Part shown: in pieces, positions 5,396 through 8,292 of the stretch
Layout of the letters: every line of letters begins with the position of its first letter
Position numbering within the stretch: position 1 is the first letter of the stretch
Assembly: GCA_947463665.1 (NCBI GenBank)
Contig: CANHUD010000095.1
Location: forward strand, 1-8,292
Source of the DNA: Sphingobacteriales bacterium
Lineage (GTDB): Bacteria; Bacteroidota; Bacteroidia; Chitinophagales; Chitinophagaceae
Length of the DNA: 8,292 nucleotides
Direction: 5' to 3'
Program-made: the position numbers and the translations under genes
Notes under the pieces: generated by a model
Seen by the model: the letters and a program-made list of their open reading frames with translations, nothing else
Told to the model about the DNA's origin: nothing
Databases searched by the model: none

Positions 5396-6370
5396 TTACT
5401 GGAACTTTTGTTCCTGCTGCTCCCGGTCTCGGTCGTATGCCTTGATAATGGCTTTGACCAGCCGATGTCGCACCACATCTTCTTCATCCAGCTCAATATG
5501 TCCGATGCCATCAATGTTCTTCAGAATACGAATGGCCTTGTCCAGTCCGCTGCGCTGGTTCTTCGGCAGATCCACCTGGGTGAGATCGCCGGTAATGATG
5601 GCCTTGGCATTGGCACCAATCCGCGTCAGGAACATCTTTATTTGCAGGTCGGTTGCATTCTGCGCCTCATCCAGAATGATGTAGGCATGATCCAGCGTCC
5701 GGCCGCGCATATACGCCAGCGGCGCAATCTCGATGGTGCGGGTCTGCATGTAATAGCCCAGTTTATCGGCAGGAATCATATCGTCCAGCGCATCGTAGAG
5801 CGGGCGCAGATACGGATCGATCTTCTCCTTCAGATCACCGGGCAGGAAGCCCAGACTTTCCCCGGCTTCCACTGCGGGTCGGGTAAGGATGATCTTCTTG
5901 ACCTGCTTGTTCTTGAGGGCCCGAACGGCCAGCGCAACCGCTGTATAGGTTTTACCGGTACCCGCCGGTCCGATCGCAAAAATGATGTCGTTCCGGTCAG
6001 ATGCCATGACCAGTCGTTTCTGGTTGGCCGTGCGTGCTCTGACGGATTTTCCATTTGGACCGAACACAAGCACATCGTTGGGATGGCGCTCCACGAAATT
6101 GTCCACGGTCTCAGCATCATCGCCACCGAGGATCTGGTCCACATAATGTTCCGATAACTGTCCGTTCCGCTCCAGAAACTGCACCAGCAGTTCGATCTTC
6201 TCACGGGCGATTTCAATCTGCTCAGGTGCACCGGCCAGTTTGATCTGGGTACCCCTCGATAAGATCTTGAGCAGCGGAAATTTCTTTTTCAGAATATCGA
6301 GCTTTCCATTGTTTACGCCAAAAAACTCGATCGGGTTTACGGACTCCAGGTTGATGATGGTTTCTGTCAA
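5396..6370 (-). CDS. phoH: PhoH family ATPase (PhoH-like protein, TTG start preferred)
   Basis: A cytoplasmic P-loop NTPase of the PhoH family, thought to act in RNA processing or ribosome/RNA quality control, often alongside YbeY. From the TTG at 6370 it has 324 residues. In that numbering an N-terminal KH-like region precedes FGPNGKSVRART (about 103-114), the Walker A GPAGTGKT is at 134-141, TRPAVEAGESLGFLPGD follows, and Walker B IILDEAQN is at 231-238. TGDLTQVDLP and GIGHIELDEEDVVRHRLV finish the ATPase core. The frame extends 24 codons to an ATG at 6442, but relatives begin MTETxIxLxSVNPIEFFGV, which the TTG start reproduces, and a promoter-like tatatttg lies between the two starts. If the ATG is used, the protein has 348 residues with a Lys/Arg-rich leader. 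It is the first gene of a likely phoH-lipoprotein-crcB transcript. Confidence 0.93.
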   Translation of the reverse strand: MTETIINLESVNPIEFFGVNNGKLDILKKKFPLLKILSRGTQIKLAGAPEQIEIAREKIELLVQFLERNGQLSEHYVDQILGGDDAETVDNFVERHPNDVLVFGPNGKSVRARTANQKRLVMASDRNDIIFAIGPAGTGKTYTAVALAVRALKNKQVKKIILTRPAVEAGESLGFLPGDLKEKIDPYLRPLYDALDDMIPADKLGYYMQTRTIEIAPLAYMRGRTLDHAYIILDEAQNATDLQIKMFLTRIGANAKAIITGDLTQVDLPKNQRSGLDKAIRILKNIDGIGHIELDEEDVVRHRLVKAIIKAYDRDREQQEQKFQ

Positions 6371-6416
6371 TGTTTCAGGTTTAGGGTGGTTTTTTTGCTT
6401 TTCACGATGCCTCTTC

Positions 6417-6424
6417 CAAATATA
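6417..6424 (-). promoter_or_regulatory. phoH: Bacteroidota -7 promoter element (TATATTTG) before phoH
   Basis: On the minus strand the bases read tatatttg, a full match to the TAnnTTTG -7 element used by the Bacteroidota primary sigma factor. It lies about 46 bases before the TTG start of phoH and downstream of the in-frame ATG at 6442. I see no TTTG at the usual 19-21 base spacing upstream, so the -33 half is missing or weak. Transcription from here would leave out the upstream ATG. Confidence 0.45.
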
Positions 6425-6512
6425 ACACCCGGAAGGGGTCATTCGCTCTTCCCAGTTTTCAACAGCTGGGGATAAATTAAGACAGCCATCGGGCCTAAAA
6501 AGTTGTCCGTTG

Positions 6513-8292
6513 CTAAAATCGAGTCAGTAATTTAATGTTGACCAGCCGGGGCGTAAGCCGGTTCGGCAGCGCAAATACGGTATTGGAGAAATCTTTGATC
6601 AGCATATACGATATGGTGTTCCTGCGGTCCAGCAGGTTGAACACTTCAAAGCTCATCCAGATGTTCTCGAGGTTGCGGAACGGACTATAGCTTCTGCGCA
6701 TCGTTTTTTCACTGTCGAGCAGCAGCACACTGAATCCGATATCCGCCCGGATATACGGATCAATGATCAGCGCGTTCCGATACCGCATGCTGCCGGGAAT
6801 GTTGTACGGCATATTGCTGCCTACCAGCATGTTGAGGTGAACTTTCACATTCTTATTGGTACTCAGGTAATCCTGAAAGAACATGCCGAAGGTCAGCAGC
6901 CGGTCCGTAGGCCGCCGCAGCCAGCCAATGTCGGTCCGCACACTGTCGGCCACTTCCTGATCCTGCGTATTCCGGGTGATGCGTTCCCCCGATTTGTTGA
7001 AATACTGCTGGTAAAAATCTCCCTGCAGATCTTCCCGCGTCCGCATGAAACCCAGACTGATCCAGCTTTCTGCGTCTTTCACCCATTCGCCCGACAAGCG
7101 CATTTCAATGCCGGTGGCATAGGCTCTGGCATTGTTTTGTCCAAAATACCGCAGGCGAACATTATCCAGATCGTAGGGTACGATGTCACGCATCGTTTTA
7201 TAGTATGCTTCCGTACTCAGCCGGAACGGTCTGCCCCAGGCCCTGAACTGGTAATCGGCACCGGTCACAAACTGCCAGCTTCTCTGGGCGCGGACCGACG
7301 TGTTGAGCCTGCCGTCATAGGCTCTTAATTCCCGGTAGAACGGGGGCTGGTGATAGGCGCCGGCAGCGGCTTTCCATACGATGTTCCGGTTGGCAAACGG
7401 TTGCCAGGCCAGCTGTACCCGTGGGGATAGTAACCACTGTCGGTTCAGGTTATTATAATGAAACCGCATACCGGCAGATAAGGTGAGCCCGCCGGAATCG
7501 GTAAAACGAAAATTATCCTGAACATATCCGGATAGTTTAGTAATATCCAGATTGGATTGGGATCTTACTACGCGGCTCAGGAGAAGGGCATCTCGGTTGT
7601 AGGGCAGGGTATAGCCTGCAGAATCCTGCCGCTCCCATTCCTGAAGATCATCCCGGATGCCGGTCTGCTCGGCGGTGAGTCCCCAGGAAACCGCGTGCTG
7701 TTGGCGGCTCCACTGGCCTTTATGGGCGGCACTCCAGTTTCCGATGGTGAGGTTGTTCCGGGCGAACTGCTGGTACACGCCTGCGCCCAGCGGATTGACG
7801 ATGGAGCCGAAGCTGGGTTTCGACCGGTCAAAATCCCGCTCTCCGAAGATGTAACCGCCGAGGATATCATATTGCTCCGATTCCTGATTCAGAAATCGGC
7901 TTACCATCCATTTCAATTTTAGGTTTTTACTAACCTGACGGGTAGCGGAAAACCCGATCATATTCGTCGCGTAGCGATCTTCTTCTCTTCCTTCAAAATA
8001 GATATCCACGCCGATGTTGGCGCTGAAGAGGGGAGAGAATACCGAGCTGGTCAGCTGGGAAAATTCCGGGCTGAGCGAAAACCGGGTGGCCGAAAAATTT
8101 ACGAACGCATCGTATTGCCATTTTTTACCGGGCTGCCAGGTGAAAAAGCCCTGCAGATCGGAGGATCGGGGGATGTAACTTCCCTTGGTTTCCTGAGCGG
8201 CCAGCAGGTTGCGGTTGGAGCGGTTTCGGGCGCCGATGATCCAGCTGAAGGTTTCGTTTTTGGATCGCCCTTCGAGGTGTGCACCCTGTTCG
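6513..8292 (-). CDS. TonB-dependent outer-membrane receptor, C-terminal part (5' end outside window)
   Basis: The last 592 residues of a TonB-dependent receptor beta-barrel; the frame is open to the right edge, and the GTG at 8009 is an internal codon, not the start. Alternating aromatic/polar strands typical of outer-membrane barrels run the whole length, for example AFVNFSATRFSLSPEF, GLTLSAGMRFHYNN, RQWLLSPRVQLAWQP, PFRLSTEAYYKTMRDIVPYD and SWISLGFMRTREDLQ. The protein ends in RLVNIKLLTRF, with the terminal Phe that the BAM machinery recognises. Missing are the signal peptide, the carboxypeptidase-like N-terminal domain usual in this phylum, and the plug. Full-length members have about 800-900 residues. 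No SusD-like gene follows, so it need not be a polysaccharide-uptake system; the substrate is unknown. The stop (TAG) lies 142 bases before the phoH TTG start. Confidence 0.92.
   Translation of the reverse strand, partial: EQGAHLEGRSKNETFSWIIGARNRSNRNLLAAQETKGSYIPRSSDLQGFFTWQPGKKWQYDAFVNFSATRFSLSPEFSQLTSSVFSPLFSANIGVDIYFEGREEDRYATNMIGFSATRQVSKNLKLKWMVSRFLNQESEQYDILGGYIFGERDFDRSKPSFGSIVNPLGAGVYQQFARNNLTIGNWSAAHKGQWSRQQHAVSWGLTAEQTGIRDDLQEWERQDSAGYTLPYNRDALLLSRVVRSQSNLDITKLSGYVQDNFRFTDSGGLTLSAGMRFHYNNLNRQWLLSPRVQLAWQPFANRNIVWKAAAGAYHQPPFYRELRAYDGRLNTSVRAQRSWQFVTGADYQFRAWGRPFRLSTEAYYKTMRDIVPYDLDNVRLRYFGQNNARAYATGIEMRLSGEWVKDAESWISLGFMRTREDLQGDFYQQYFNKSGERITRNTQDQEVADSVRTDIGWLRRPTDRLLTFGMFFQDYLSTNKNVKVHLNMLVGSNMPYNIPGSMRYRNALIIDPYIRADIGFSVLLLDSEKTMRRSYSPFRNLENIWMSFEVFNLLDRRNTISYMLIKDFSNTVFALPNRLTPRLVNIKLLTRF

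Noticed and set aside
5378..6157. A 259-codon open frame on the plus strand, opposite phoH
   Set aside because: It is antisense to the strongly conserved PhoH ATPase core, has no recognisable domain, and is explained by the codon bias of the real gene.
6443..6512. Terminator hairpin (cccag with ctggg, 6451-6470) between the receptor and phoH
   Set aside because: Only a 5-base stem with a 10-base loop and no T-run on the relevant strand; it also lies upstream of phoH, where it could be chance.
6837..7922. Two plus-strand open frames (6837-7328 and 7557-7922) and minus-strand alternatives inside the receptor gene
   Set aside because: All lie within the continuous TonB-receptor barrel frame, which has clear family features to its C-terminus.
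1..8292. CRISPR array, tRNA or rRNA genes, insertion sequences
   Set aside because: No regularly spaced direct repeats, no tRNA-like cloverleaf, and no transposase frame or terminal inverted repeats were found on either strand.

Overview
The window looks like a piece of a Bacteroidota chromosome, most probably from the Chitinophagaceae or a close relative. The reasons are an Rhs/YD-repeat protein of the Bacteroidota type (DHLGNTR, YPFGL and FNGKE motifs), a TonB-dependent outer-membrane receptor, a PhoH protein with the typical Bacteroidota N-terminus, and A/T-rich translation starts without strong Shine-Dalgarno sequences. The family assignment is an inference from the protein sequences.

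The left part (1 to about 3235, plus strand) is accessory DNA. It begins inside the 3' half of a large Rhs-family gene. The conserved core is GC-rich and is cut by one in-frame TAA at 671-673. The same frame then continues through the end of the core into an AT-rich, variable C-terminal tip that has a possible Cys-His hydrolase pattern. Five bases after the Rhs stop comes a gene for a small exported protein (1693-2328). Next is a decayed piece of a second Rhs gene, one YD repeat joined to an unrelated C-terminal tail (2347-2565). Four bases later a second exported-protein gene starts (2570-3235), and its product is clearly a diverged paralogue of the first. This is the usual architecture of a polymorphic-toxin locus: a core with an exchangeable tip, a candidate immunity gene, then a displaced or orphan tip with its own immunity-type gene. 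The signal peptides on both candidate immunity proteins suggest that the toxin acts in the cell envelope. That reading is a hypothesis.

A 276-base non-coding stretch (3236-3511) separates this island from a block of housekeeping and envelope genes that all lie on the minus strand. In transcription order, from right to left, they are: a TonB-dependent receptor whose N-terminus lies outside the window; phoH; a DUF4878-like lipoprotein; crcB (fluoride channel, 4-base overlap with the lipoprotein gene); inorganic pyrophosphatase; and a half-size TauE/SafE permease whose start lies one base after the pyrophosphatase stop. The lipoprotein, crcB, pyrophosphatase and permease genes are close enough to share transcripts, although a repeat-rich gap of about 118 bases with a possible weak promoter separates crcB from the pyrophosphatase gene.

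The region of greatest interest is 671-3235: the broken Rhs core, the candidate envelope-acting tip, and the tandem paralogous exported proteins with an orphan tip remnant between them.
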